This document shows positions 26,035 to 34,490 of a DNA stretch of 64,000 bases, in pieces. The stretch spans positions 62,001-126,000 of the forward strand of contig NZ_JACHLI010000022.1 in the NCBI RefSeq assembly GCF_014204515.1, read 5' to 3'. Numbering within the stretch: the stretch's first letter is position 1; every line of letters starts with the position of its first letter. Under the pieces are notes generated by a model, which did not search any database, was not told the origin of the DNA, and saw nothing but the letters and a program-made list of their open reading frames with translations. Source of the stretch: Pseudomonas nitroreducens. GTDB lineage: Bacteria; Pseudomonadota; Gammaproteobacteria; Pseudomonadales; Pseudomonadaceae. The position numbers and the translations under genes are program-made.

Positions 26035-26830
26035 GCTCATCTCTCCATGGGGTAAGCGATGGCCGGCAGTATACCGGCGCTCAGCGCGGTCAGATAGCGC
26101 TTGGCCATTGGACGCGGAACCCGTTCTCAGGGTTCCCCGACCACGCGGCGATCGGCCGCCTTGACCCACCTGGAGGCAAGACGCACCGGGACAGGGCACA
26201 AACAGGGAAGCAAGGGGTACACACTAGGAAAAAAGTCTAAGGTGCAGAGCTTTTTTTTGTGTTTCGCCGTTATAATCGCCCCCCGATTATAAGGACGCCT
26301 CCTGGTCGGGCCCCGCACGATGCCGACACACCGTGTCTCGCTCCTGCCACCCCTCAAAGAGAGTCGCCACTCGCCTCGGTCACTGGCCGTCGCGCTTTGT
26401 ACGTTCGTTGCGCAGAACTTGGCATGGATGCAGCCGCCCCCTCCGCACGGAGACCGGACCGGCCCGCGACGACGATCCCCTTTGAGCTTCACGTCTCCAA
26501 AAGAGCGTGATCGAAGGTTTTTCACTACTTCACGAGAGTGTGGCGAGCAATGAAGAGTTTTGCGTTGGTAGCACCATTGACGTCTGACCCCGCAGCACTG
26601 AATCGCTTTTTCGGCACCGGAAGCCGCGCTTAAGCGCCACTCCCCGATGCACTTGCGGATGACTTGTCCGTCCGTGGATTGCCGAGAAGGTGCGCATTCT
26701 CCTCCTCCGATCCCGGCCCGAGACATTCGCGAAAGGTCCTTTGACCTGAGAAGAATTCGGACAATGGTTTTGCGCAGTGGGCGCGAAACCCTTGTCACAA
26801 CTGGCTGCTGATAGTTTTGGAGACGCGTTA
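26035..26830 (+). promoter_or_regulatory. Long non-coding region and leader upstream of mqo
   Basis: No substantial gene lies in these 796 bp. A hairpin GGAACCC/GGGTTCC is at 26116-26136. An A/T-rich imperfect hairpin ending in T8 (about 26229-26258) may terminate transcription entering from the left. A consensus TATAAT is at 26271-26276, with only a weak -35, implying a leader of roughly 545 nt. Inside it are a 27-codon reading frame (26550-26633) and a small hairpin AGGTC/GACCT near 26737-26749. No known riboswitch is recognised. Confidence 0.45.
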
Positions 26831-28324
26831 ATGGCGCAGAACGAAATCGAATCGATGGACGTGCTGCTGGTCGGCGCCGGCATCATGAGCGCAACCCTGG
26901 CTGTCCTGCTCAAGGAAGTCGATCCGGGCGTGAAGCTTGAGATCGTCGAACTGCAGGAATCCGGAGCCATCGAGAGTTCCAACCCGTGGAACAACGCCGG
27001 CACCGGTCACGCCGGCCTCTGCGAGCTGAACTACACCCCGCAGGCGGCTGACGGCTCGATCGACATCAAGAAGGCGGTGAACATCAACGCCCAGTTCGAG
27101 GTGTCCAAGCAGTTCTGGGCCTACCTGACCGGGAAGGACGCCTTCGGCGCGCCGCGCAACTTCATCAATCCGGTTCCGCACATGAGCTTCGTGCGTGGCA
27201 AGGACATTCCCTTCCTGAAGAAGCGTCATGAGCTGCTCAGCCAGCACCACGCCTTCACCTCGATGGAATACACCGAGGACCGCGCGCAGATCGCCGAGTG
27301 GGCCCCGCTGACCATCCCCGGCCGTCCGGCCGACGAGCAGGTCGCGATGACCCGCGTCGCCAGCGGCACCGATGTCAACTTCGGCGCCCTGACCAACCAG
27401 CTGCTGGGCTACCTCTCCAGCCGCGAAGGCAGCGAAGTCCGCTACTTCCAGAAAGTCGTCGGCCTCGAGCGCAGCGGTGACGGCTGGCTGGTGGATATCA
27501 AGAACACCCAGACCGGTGACGCCCGCAAGGTCAAGGCGAAGTTCGTCTTCCTCGGCGCCGGCGGCGGCGCGCTGCCGCTGCTGCAGATGTCCGGCATCCC
27601 GGAAAGCAAGGGCTTCGGCGGCTTCCCGGTGAGCGGCCAGTGGCTGCGTTGCGACAACCCGGAAGTGGTCAAGCACCACCAGGCCAAGGTCTACAGCCAG
27701 GCCGAAGTCGGCGCCCCGCCGATGTCCGTGCCGCACCTGGACACTCGCGTAGTGGAAGGCAAGACCTCCCTGCTGTTCGGCCCCTACGCCGGCTTCTCCA
27801 CCAAGTTCCTGCGCCACGGTTCGTTCCTCGACCTGCCGCTTTCGGTGCGCACCAGCAACCTGCTGCCGATGCTCGCCGTGGCCCGCGACAACATGGACCT
27901 GACCCGCTACCTGGTGAAGGAAGTCATGCAGTCCATGGACCAGCGCATCGAAGCCCTGCGCAAGTTCTACCCGGAGCTGAACCCGGCCGACTGGCGCCTC
28001 GAAACCGCCGGCCAGCGCGTGCAGATCATCAAGAAGGACCCGAAGAAAGGCGGCATCCTGCAGTTCGGTACCGAACTGGTGGCGGCCCAGGACGGCAGCA
28101 TCGCCGCTCTGCTCGGCGCCTCGCCGGGCGCCTCGGTCACCGTGTCGATCATGCTGGGCCTGCTGGAGCGCTGCTTCCCCGAGCGCTACCAGTCGGCCGA
28201 GTGGACCGCGAAGCTCAAGGAGATCTTCCCGGCCCGCGAGAAGCAGTTGGAAACCGACGCCGCGGTGTACCGCGAAGTCAACCAGATGACCGCCGACCGT
28301 CTGCAGATCGTCGCCGCGTCCTGA
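26831..28324 (+). CDS. mqo: Malate:quinone oxidoreductase
   Basis: Membrane-associated FAD enzyme of 497 aa oxidising L-malate to oxaloacetate and passing electrons to the quinone pool, replacing NAD malate dehydrogenase in the TCA cycle. The N-terminus has the FAD-binding DVLLVGAGIMSATLA and the family block SSNPWNNAGTGHAGLCE. FLGAGGGALPLLQ and QFGTELVAAQDGS follow in order. GGAGA lies 7 nt upstream of the ATG at 26831. Upstream in-frame codons from 26777 are not conserved. A strong terminator follows. Confidence 0.95.
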   Translation: MAQNEIESMDVLLVGAGIMSATLAVLLKEVDPGVKLEIVELQESGAIESSNPWNNAGTGHAGLCELNYTPQAADGSIDIKKAVNINAQFEVSKQFWAYLTGKDAFGAPRNFINPVPHMSFVRGKDIPFLKKRHELLSQHHAFTSMEYTEDRAQIAEWAPLTIPGRPADEQVAMTRVASGTDVNFGALTNQLLGYLSSREGSEVRYFQKVVGLERSGDGWLVDIKNTQTGDARKVKAKFVFLGAGGGALPLLQMSGIPESKGFGGFPVSGQWLRCDNPEVVKHHQAKVYSQAEVGAPPMSVPHLDTRVVEGKTSLLFGPYAGFSTKFLRHGSFLDLPLSVRTSNLLPMLAVARDNMDLTRYLVKEVMQSMDQRIEALRKFYPELNPADWRLETAGQRVQIIKKDPKKGGILQFGTELVAAQDGSIAALLGASPGASVTVSIMLGLLERCFPERYQSAEWTAKLKEIFPAREKQLETDAAVYREVNQMTADRLQIVAAS

Positions 28325-28336
28325 GCCTTGCGCTCA

Positions 28337-28366
28337 TGAAAAAGCCCGCCATTTGGCGGGCTTTTT
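28337..28366 (+). terminator. Bidirectional terminator after mqo
   Basis: GCCCGCCA (28344-28351) and TGGCGGGC (28354-28361), preceded by AAAAA and followed by TTTTT. It is shared by mqo and the convergent VOC gene. Confidence 0.93.
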
Positions 28367-28382
28367 CGTTCTGGCGACAAAC

Positions 28383-28784
28383 TCAGTGGCAGCTGACCAT
28401 CCAGCCGACGCCAAAGCGATCGGTGAGCATGCCGAAGCGCTGCGCCCAGAAGGTTTTCTCCAGCGGCATCTCCACCCGCCCCTCCTCCGCCAGGGCGGCG
28501 AACGCCTGCTCCGCCGCCACCACGCTGCGCAGCGTCAGGTGCAGGGAAAAGCCATTGAAGGCGGCGTTGTGCTCGCCGCGCCCATCGGACAGGAAGACTT
28601 CGGTTTCGCCGATCTGCAGGCTGGCGTGCATGACCTTGTCCAGCCAGCCATCAGGCACTGGCGCGGGGCCGGGCGCCTCCTCGAAGCGCATCAGCGCGCC
28701 GAGCTGAGCACCCACCGCGCGCTGGTAGAAAGCAATGGCCTCATCGGCGCGACCATGGAAAAACAGATAGGGCTGTACTTGCAC
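28383..28784 (-). CDS. VOC family (PhnB/YjdN-like) protein
   Basis: Protein of 133 aa with the vicinal-oxygen-chelate pattern of the PhnB-like subgroup: N-terminal VQPYLFFHGRADEAIAFYQ, then VMHASLQIGETEVFLSDG, and C-terminal FWAQRFGMLTDRFGVGWMV. These are metal-binding or metal-less glyoxalase-fold proteins with diverse roles. It starts with GTG at 28784 after AGGA at 8-nt spacing. The substrate is unknown. Confidence 0.82.
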   Translation of the reverse strand: MQVQPYLFFHGRADEAIAFYQRAVGAQLGALMRFEEAPGPAPVPDGWLDKVMHASLQIGETEVFLSDGRGEHNAAFNGFSLHLTLRSVVAAEQAFAALAEEGRVEMPLEKTFWAQRFGMLTDRFGVGWMVSCH

Positions 28785-28864
28785 GGCTTCGTCCTCGCCT
28801 TGTCGTTATCGTTGTGAGGAGAAGTCTAGGCGGGGTTTTGCAGAGGCGTCCGGCCAGGGTTTTC

Positions 28865-28948
28865 GTAGGATGGGTGGAGCGCAGCGATACCCATGCGGTC
28901 CGCGGCCCGGAGGTGATGGGTATCGCTGCGCTCCACGCCATCCTACGT
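28865..28948. repeat. Long intergenic palindrome (CGTAGGATGGGTGGAGC family)
   Basis: The arm 28865-28895 is matched, with one indel/mismatch, by a reverse-complement arm at 28917-28948 around a 21-nt GC-rich loop. It is a common Pseudomonas dispersed repeat and forms a hairpin of about 30 bp between VOC and the next gene. Confidence 0.88.
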
Positions 28949-28979
28949 CGAGTCTCCCTGCCGAAATCGCGCGAACAAA

Positions 28980-29003
28980 AAAGCCCGCACAAGGCGGGCT
29001 TTT
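28980..29003 (-). terminator. Terminator of the 95-aa gene
   Basis: GCCCGC (28983-28988) and GCGGGC (28994-28999) with loop ACAAG. On the minus strand the stem is followed by TTTTTT (complement of the A-run at about 28977-28982). Confidence 0.85.
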
Positions 29004-29019
29004 CGGCGAAGCGGATCGA

Positions 29020-29307
29020 TCAGCCGCGGGCGGCCTTGATCAATTCGATGTAGGGCTCGGCCTGGCGCTGGTCCTGGATCAGGGCGACAAAGTCATTACC
29101 CTGGGCGTCCTTGGCGGACAGGTCGTAGCCGGCCTCGACGAAGAAGCCGACGAAGCGCTCGAAGTCGTCGATGCGCAGGCCGCGGTAGGCCTTGACCAGC
29201 TTGTGCAGGGACGCCGGGGTGTCGTCGGCCGGTTCCACGTCGAGGAACAGCTTGACGGCGTCGTCGTTGATCTCTTCGCCAATCACCTGCTTCTTGTCTT
29301 TACGCAT
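29020..29307 (-). CDS. Conserved hypothetical protein (PA4642-like)
   Basis: Soluble protein of 95 aa, acidic and helical (NDDAVKLFLDVEPADDTP, LVKAYRGLRIDDFERFVGFF). Sequence and position two to three genes from mqo match the PAO1 PA4642 family from memory. A ribosome-site-like AGAGAAG precedes the ATG. No functional motif is present. A dedicated terminator follows, so it is an independent gene. Confidence 0.78.
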   Translation of the reverse strand: MRKDKKQVIGEEINDDAVKLFLDVEPADDTPASLHKLVKAYRGLRIDDFERFVGFFVEAGYDLSAKDAQGNDFVALIQDQRQAEPYIELIKAARG

Positions 29308-29405
29308 CGCTCGCTTCTCTCTACGGCTGTCTCGGGGATCGCGGCCGGCAATGGCTCAGGCCGGGCACCAGGGGTCGGGCAGTTTAACCCTGCGCCGGGC
29401 GCGGC

Positions 29406-29897
29406 TCAACGCGCACGCACGGCGCCGGTGTGCAGGTCGGCCCAGATATGGCCGTTGCCGTAAGTGAGGAACTGCACGTAGACGGTGCCGTTGCGCAGCA
29501 GGTCGAGCAGCTGGGGATAAGCCGCCTGCGGGTAATACAGGCTGAGCACGCGGGTTTTCTCGTCGTAGGCCGGCTTCTTCAGGCTCTTGCCCTCGGCGTC
29601 GAAGCTGATCACCACCTGGCTGATCTGCGCGCCCTTGTTCAGCGGCTTGCCCTTCAGGCGCAGCAGCGACGGCGTGGTGATCGGGATCGGCTGCTGGCTG
29701 GACTGGCGCTGGTTGCCCAGCACCACGCTGTACTCGGTGACCTGCAGCAGTTGCTGCTGCTCCGGCTCACCCTGGCGCAGGCTGGCGTCGTCCGGCGGCA
29801 GGAACTGGCTGTGCATCGGCGCGGCAACGGCGGCGGCAAAGCCGAGGGGAAGGCAGAACAACAGCGCCAGCACGGCGCCCGGCATGCGAACGGACAT
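29406..29897 (-). CDS. Exported hypothetical protein
   Basis: Protein of 163 aa with a signal peptide (hydrophobic core VLALLFCLPLGFAAAV, cleavage probably after AVA or AAPM) and a periplasmic part with QQLLQVTEYSVVLGNQ and VVISFDAEGKSLKKPAYDE. Of three adjacent start candidates, the ATG at 29897 has the best spacing (5 nt) to GGAGG. Position matches PAO1 PA4643. Family and function not recognised. Confidence 0.75.
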   Translation of the reverse strand: MSVRMPGAVLALLFCLPLGFAAAVAAPMHSQFLPPDDASLRQGEPEQQQLLQVTEYSVVLGNQRQSSQQPIPITTPSLLRLKGKPLNKGAQISQVVISFDAEGKSLKKPAYDEKTRVLSLYYPQAAYPQLLDLLRNGTVYVQFLTYGNGHIWADLHTGAVRAR

Positions 29898-30033
29898 CAT
29901 CACCTCCGCGGAACAGGGCCGAGCACTCTAGCACGGGCCCGAAGCGCCACGACAGGCGCTCATGGCAAGCTCCGCGATACATTGATAGCCTTCAACGTCA
30001 GGCACATCTCACATCGAAACAGGCCCGTCCGCG

Positions 30034-30951
30034 ATGCTGCATAACGTCTCCGATCTCGACCTGCGCCTGCTGCGCATCTTCGCCTGCGTGGTGCGCTGCG
30101 GCGGCTTTTCCGCCGCCCAGGGCGAACTGGGCATGGGCCAGTCGACCATCAGCACTCACATCGCCAGCCTGGAGACGCGCCTGGGCTACCGCCTGTGCGA
30201 ACGCGGCAAGAGCGGTTTCCGCCTGACCGAGAAGGGCGAGCGGGTGCTCGACTACGCGCAGAACCTGTTCGCCGCGCTGGGCGACTTCCGCGACCAGGTG
30301 CAATCCCTGGCCGGGCGTCTGGTGGGGGAGCTGCACCTGGGCCTGGCCGACAACATCGCCACCCTCCCCGATGCGCGAATCCACCAGACCCTGGCGCGCT
30401 TCAACCGCCGCGACCAGGACGTGCGCCTGCATTTCCTCATCGAATCCTCCAGCGAACTGGAGCGCCTGGTGCTCAGCGGCCGCCTGCACCTGGCCATCGC
30501 CTGCTTCAGCCGGCGCCTGCCCAACCTGCGCTACGAACCGCTGTACCACGAGCGGGTAGCAGTGTTCTGCGGGCGCGAACATCCGCTCTTCACCCAAGAC
30601 GTGAAGGACGCAGGCGAACTGGAAAGCTGCAACTGGATTCAGCACGGTTACGCCGTGGCCGACGTGCAACTGCCGGCCGACCCTCAGCGCAGCACGGCCT
30701 TCGCCCAGCACATGGAAGCAGTGCTGCACGCCGTACGCGCCGGCACACACCTGGGCTACCTGCCCACCCACTACGCCGAGCGCTGGGTCGAACAGGGCGA
30801 AATGCGTGCGCTGCTGCCGGACAGCCTCGGCTACGGCATCACCCACAGCCTGGTGGTACGCGACGAGCCGGGACACAACGAAGCGCTCCAGGCGCTGGTC
30901 GAGGACCTGCGCCGGGAGCACGGGGTGACACCGCTCAGCGCGGCGCGGTGA
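30034..30951 (+). CDS. LysR-family transcriptional regulator
   Basis: Regulator of 305 aa with an N-terminal winged helix-turn-helix (DLRLLRIFACVVRCGGFSAA, then GMGQSTISTHIASLETRLG, about residues 5-62) and a periplasmic-binding-protein-like effector domain. Its 3' end overlaps that of the convergent aldehyde dehydrogenase gene by 17 bp. That geometry does not by itself make the dehydrogenase a target, but no closer candidate target is present. The effector is unknown. Confidence 0.9.
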   Translation: MLHNVSDLDLRLLRIFACVVRCGGFSAAQGELGMGQSTISTHIASLETRLGYRLCERGKSGFRLTEKGERVLDYAQNLFAALGDFRDQVQSLAGRLVGELHLGLADNIATLPDARIHQTLARFNRRDQDVRLHFLIESSSELERLVLSGRLHLAIACFSRRLPNLRYEPLYHERVAVFCGREHPLFTQDVKDAGELESCNWIQHGYAVADVQLPADPQRSTAFAQHMEAVLHAVRAGTHLGYLPTHYAERWVEQGEMRALLPDSLGYGITHSLVVRDEPGHNEALQALVEDLRREHGVTPLSAAR

Positions 30952-32359
30952 TGTGCTTGATGTCGAAGAACGCCGACAGCCCCCACGGGCCCAGCTCGCG
31001 GCCGATGCCGCTGCGCTTGCCGCCGCCCCAGGAAGTCTGCGGGAACACCACTTGCGGCGAGTTCAGCCAGACATTGCCGGCTTCCAGATTCTCGGCAACG
31101 CGCTGGGCGCGCGCGAGATCGGCGCTGCACACGGTGGCCGCCAGGGCGAAGTCGCTGTCGTTGGCCTGAGCCAGGGCATCCGCTTCATCAGCGAAGGTGC
31201 GTACACAGAGCACCGGACCGAAGATTTCCTCGCGCCACAGGCGGCTGTCCGCCGGCACGTCGGTATAGACGGTCGGCTGGATGAACCAGCCCTCGCCCGC
31301 CTCGCCACCGGTCAGGCAAGCCAGGCCTTCATCGCGGGCCACTGCGAAGTAGTCGAGCACCTTGCGGTACTGCGCCTCGCTGGTCATCGGGCCCATGTCG
31401 GTTTCGCCCAGCAGCGAGTTGCCGACACGCAGGCCTTCCACCGCGACCTTCAGCTTCGCCAGCAACGGCGCGGCGATGGATTCCTGCACCAGCAGGCGCG
31501 AGGTGGCGGAGCACATCTGCCCGGCGTTCCAGAACACGCCGGCGATGATCCACTGCACGGCCTCATCCATATCGCAGTCCTCGAACACCAGGATCGGCGA
31601 CTTGCCACCCAGCTCCAGGCCCACCGGCAGAGTGCGCGCGGCGGCGGCTTCCATGACCTTGCGGCCGACGGCGTTGCTGCCGGTGAAGGACAGCTTGGCG
31701 ATGCCCGGATGGCTGCACAGGGCGGCGCCAGCATCGGCCAGGCCCGGCACCAGGTTCAGCACGCCAGCCGGCAGGCCGATGGCGTCGGCGATCTCACCCA
31801 GTACCAGCTCGATAAGTGGAGTGATCTCCGAGGGCTTGAGCACCACGGTGCAGCCCGCGGCCAGGGCCGGCGCGACTTTCCAGGCGCTGGTCACCAGCGG
31901 GAAGTTCCACGGCACGATCAGGCCGACCACGCCGATGGGCTCCAAGCGCGTCTGCGAGCGGTAGCCGGCGTCCGGCAGGGCGACTTCGGCGTTCTGCCGG
32001 GCGTCCAGCTGGTCGGCCAGTTCGGCGTAGTAGGCGAAAGTGGCGATGGCGTCGCCGATATCGATTTCCGCTTCCAGGCGCGGCTTGCCGCTGGCCTGCA
32101 TCTGCAGGGTGATCAGCGCTTCGCTGCGGGCTTCGAGCTGCTCGGCGAAGGCGCGCAGATAGCCGGCACGCTGGGCGGCGCTGGTCAGGCGCCAGTCGGC
32201 GAAGGCGCGCTGGGCGGCAGCGACGGCGCGCTCCACGTCGGACACACCGGCGCAGGCGACTTCCGGCAGCGCTTCACGGGTGGCAGGAGCGATCGGGCGC
32301 AGGACGGCGCCGCTGTCAGCGGGCTGCCATTGGCCATCGATATAAAGGAGACGGGACAT
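30935..32359 (-). CDS. NAD(P)-dependent aldehyde dehydrogenase
   Basis: ALDH-superfamily enzyme of 474 aa. The catalytic set is complete: N152 (PWNFP), E249 (LELGGKSP) and nucleophile C283 (GQMCSATSR). The cofactor-binding FTGSNAVG is at 225-232. It resembles betaine-aldehyde-type dehydrogenases, but the substrate is not decided. The start at 32359 (MSRLLYIDGQW) follows GAGG at 6 nt; the frame remains open upstream to 32452 without support. A strong palindrome lies 75-108 bp upstream. Confidence 0.88.
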   Translation of the reverse strand: MSRLLYIDGQWQPADSGAVLRPIAPATREALPEVACAGVSDVERAVAAAQRAFADWRLTSAAQRAGYLRAFAEQLEARSEALITLQMQASGKPRLEAEIDIGDAIATFAYYAELADQLDARQNAEVALPDAGYRSQTRLEPIGVVGLIVPWNFPLVTSAWKVAPALAAGCTVVLKPSEITPLIELVLGEIADAIGLPAGVLNLVPGLADAGAALCSHPGIAKLSFTGSNAVGRKVMEAAAARTLPVGLELGGKSPILVFEDCDMDEAVQWIIAGVFWNAGQMCSATSRLLVQESIAAPLLAKLKVAVEGLRVGNSLLGETDMGPMTSEAQYRKVLDYFAVARDEGLACLTGGEAGEGWFIQPTVYTDVPADSRLWREEIFGPVLCVRTFADEADALAQANDSDFALAATVCSADLARAQRVAENLEAGNVWLNSPQVVFPQTSWGGGKRSGIGRELGPWGLSAFFDIKHITAPR

Positions 32360-32404
32360 GCGAACCTCGGGCGGTTGTCTGGTGAGGCTCGCAGGATAGG
32401 CGGG

Positions 32405-32467
32405 GCATGCATCGGCAAAAATGCACGTCAGCCCATGCATGCATCGATCCATCTCGATGCATGCATG
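32405..32467 (-). promoter_or_regulatory. Operator-like dyad and repeats upstream of aldehyde dehydrogenase
   Basis: A perfect 14-bp inverted repeat CATGCATGCATCGA (32434-32447) / TCGATGCATGCATG (32454-32467) has a 6-nt centre. A third copy of its 10-nt core GCATGCATCG lies at 32405-32414, 32 bp (about three helical turns) from the first. A possible minus-strand promoter (-10 TATCCT at 32398-32393, -35-like TTTTTG 17 bp before) overlaps the third copy. This is the layout of a repressor or activator binding array. Confidence 0.55.
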
Positions 32468-32470
32468 GGC

Positions 32471-32615
32471 GTAGGAGCGGACTCCGTCCGCGATCGACTC
32501 GCCGCCGCTCCGCTCAACCCAGGAGTTGTGGCCAGCCCATCGCGGACAGAGTCCGCTCCTACGCGCGTGCGGGATTCAGTGCCGGAAGCCCATCGCGGAC
32601 GGAGTCCGCTCCTAC
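32471..32615. repeat. Cluster of three REP elements
   Basis: REP units at 32471-32494 (GTAGGAGCGGACTCCGTCCG...), 32539-32562 (reverse orientation) and 32592-32615 (reverse orientation). They are a sequence variant (ACTCCGT) of the REP pair at 17556-17647. They fill the gap between the aldehyde dehydrogenase promoter and the cupin gene's end. Confidence 0.9.
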
Positions 32616-32656
32616 GATAGCGACAGCGCGCCCATCGGCGCAGGCGAGTGCAGAGC

Positions 32657-33133
32657 TCATTGCGGGAACTGAGCGCGCATCCACGCCAGGTATTCAGCAG
32701 CGCCCGCCTCGCCTTCGCGCGGCGCCCACTGCCCGCGCTCGTCCTCGCCCAGCGGCACGAAGGGGCCGGCCTTGGCTTCGAACATGATGCTGTCCGGCTC
32801 CAGCGCCACGATGGCGTGGAAGGTGCCCGGCGGCAGGTCCGCACCGACGCATTCGCCGCCCGCGCGCAGCACGCGGGTGGTCAGCAGCTCGCCGCTGTCG
32901 GAGAAGATCAGCAGGCCCAGCGCGCCCTTAACCACCAGCAGGCTTTCGCCCTTGTCGGGGTGACGGTGGCAATGCGGCGGGATGTAGCTGTCCGGCTGCA
33001 GCGCATTGAGCAGGCGATGGCAGGGCTCGCTCTGCTCATGGAAGTTGTGGTTCTGCCGGCGCCGGGGGCTGGCGGCGGCGCGGGCCGCGACCTCGTCGAA
33101 CAGCGCGCTGTCGAGGAAACGCGGCCCGCTCAT
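32657..33133 (-). CDS. WbuC-family cupin metalloprotein
   Basis: Protein of 158 aa with a cupin fold. The metal-binding motif is PPHCHRHPDKGE, followed by the second cupin block GTFHAIVALEPDS. It resembles WbuC proteins, first noted in O-antigen clusters but widespread in pseudomonads. The ATG at 33133 is just after the hpt stop (33136-33138), so it is co-transcribed with hpt. Function is unknown. Confidence 0.82.
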   Translation of the reverse strand: MSGPRFLDSALFDEVAARAAASPRRRQNHNFHEQSEPCHRLLNALQPDSYIPPHCHRHPDKGESLLVVKGALGLLIFSDSGELLTTRVLRAGGECVGADLPPGTFHAIVALEPDSIMFEAKAGPFVPLGEDERGQWAPREGEAGAAEYLAWMRAQFPQ

Positions 33134-33135
33134 CT

Positions 33136-33693
33136 TCAAAGACCTTTAACAGCGAAGATGCCGGCGGCGTTGCGCCAGTAGCCCTTGTAGTCCATGCCGT
33201 AACCGAAGATGTAGCGGTCGATGCAGGACAGGCCCACGTAGTCGGCCTTCAGGTCCGGACGGGCCTTGCGGTCGTGGTCCTTGTCGATCAGCACGGCGGT
33301 GTGCACGCGCTTGGCGCCGGCATGCTTGCAGAAGTCCATGATCGCCGAGAGGGTGTGCCCTTCGTCGAGGATGTCGTCGATGATCAGCACTTCGCGGTCG
33401 ATGAAGGAGATTTCCGGCTTGGCCTTCCAGAACAGCTCGCCGCCGGTGGTCTCGTTGCGGTAACGGGTCGCATGCAGGTAGGAGGCTTCCAGCGGGAAAT
33501 TCAGCAGCGGGAGCAGCTTGCCGGAGAAGATCAGGCCGCCGTTCATCACGCAGAACACCACCGGGTTGGTATCGGCCAGGGAGCCGTTGATGGCCTCGGC
33601 CACACGGGCGATGGCGGCCTCTACCTCGGCGTTGGTGTACAGGCAGTCGGCTTCGGCCATGACTTGGCGAATGTGCGCGAGATCGACGGACAT
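33136..33693 (-). CDS. hpt: Hypoxanthine-guanine phosphoribosyltransferase
   Basis: Purine salvage enzyme of 185 aa converting hypoxanthine or guanine plus PRPP to IMP or GMP. The PRPP-binding motif LIIDDILDEGHTLSA and the flexible-loop region (SYLHATRYRNETTG) are intact. It is divergent from upp, with about 155 bp between them, so purine and pyrimidine salvage genes share this intergenic region. The WbuC-like gene is downstream. Confidence 0.93.
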   Translation of the reverse strand: MSVDLAHIRQVMAEADCLYTNAEVEAAIARVAEAINGSLADTNPVVFCVMNGGLIFSGKLLPLLNFPLEASYLHATRYRNETTGGELFWKAKPEISFIDREVLIIDDILDEGHTLSAIMDFCKHAGAKRVHTAVLIDKDHDRKARPDLKADYVGLSCIDRYIFGYGMDYKGYWRNAAGIFAVKGL

Positions 33694-33848
33694 GGGGGTT
33701 CTCCCGTGAAAAAGTGCGCAAAGGTACCTATCGGCGTGCCACGGAGCAAGGGTCAGCGGACGAATGTCGCCGACAATCGTGGCCCAAGGTAGCTAGGATG
33801 CATTACGCTACCGCAATTTTTTTGCCAGCCCGTCCGGAGAACCCGTCC

Positions 33849-34487
33849 ATGCCCGTCCTCGAGATCCGCCATCCCCTGATCCGCCACAAGCTCGGACTGA
33901 TGCGTCGCAACGATATCAGCACCAAGAATTTCCGCGAGCTGGCCCAGGAAGTGGGCGCCCTGCTGACCTACGAGGCGACCAAGGACCTGCCGCTGGAAAA
34001 CTACGAGATCGAAGGCTGGGCGGGCCCGGTGCAGGTGGAGAAGATCGCCGGCAAGAAGATCACCGTGGTGCCGATCCTGCGCGCCGGCATCGGCATGCTC
34101 GACGGCGTGCTCAGCCTGATCCCGGGCGCCAAGGTCAGCGCCGTGGGCGTGGCACGCAACGAGGAAACCCTCGAAGCGCACACCTACCTGGAAAAGCTCG
34201 CGCCGGATATCGCCGAGCGCCGCTCGCTGATCATCGACCCGATGCTCGCCACCGGCGGCTCCATGGTCGCCACCATCAACCTGCTGAAGAAAGCCGGCAG
34301 CAAGGACATCCGCGCCATGGTGCTGGTAGCGGCGCCGGAAGGCATCAAGGCAGTCAACGATGCGCATCCGGACGTGCTCATCTATACCGCCTCCATCGAC
34401 CAGTGCCTGAACGAGAGCGGCTACATCATGCCGGGCCTGGGCGATGCCGGTGACAAGATCTTCGGCACCAAGCAGAAGGACACCTGA
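33849..34487 (+). CDS. upp: Uracil phosphoribosyltransferase
   Basis: Protein of 212 aa converting uracil and PRPP to UMP. It starts MPVLEIRHPLIRHKLGLMR as in other Upp proteins, and has the PRPP loop IIDPMLATGGSM and a C-terminal GLGDAGDKIFGTK that binds uracil. GGAGA is 8 nt upstream of the ATG at 33849. Only 3 nt separate it from uraA, forming a uracil uptake-salvage operon. Confidence 0.95.
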   Translation: MPVLEIRHPLIRHKLGLMRRNDISTKNFRELAQEVGALLTYEATKDLPLENYEIEGWAGPVQVEKIAGKKITVVPILRAGIGMLDGVLSLIPGAKVSAVGVARNEETLEAHTYLEKLAPDIAERRSLIIDPMLATGGSMVATINLLKKAGSKDIRAMVLVAAPEGIKAVNDAHPDVLIYTASIDQCLNESGYIMPGLGDAGDKIFGTKQKDT

Positions 34488-34490
34488 TCC

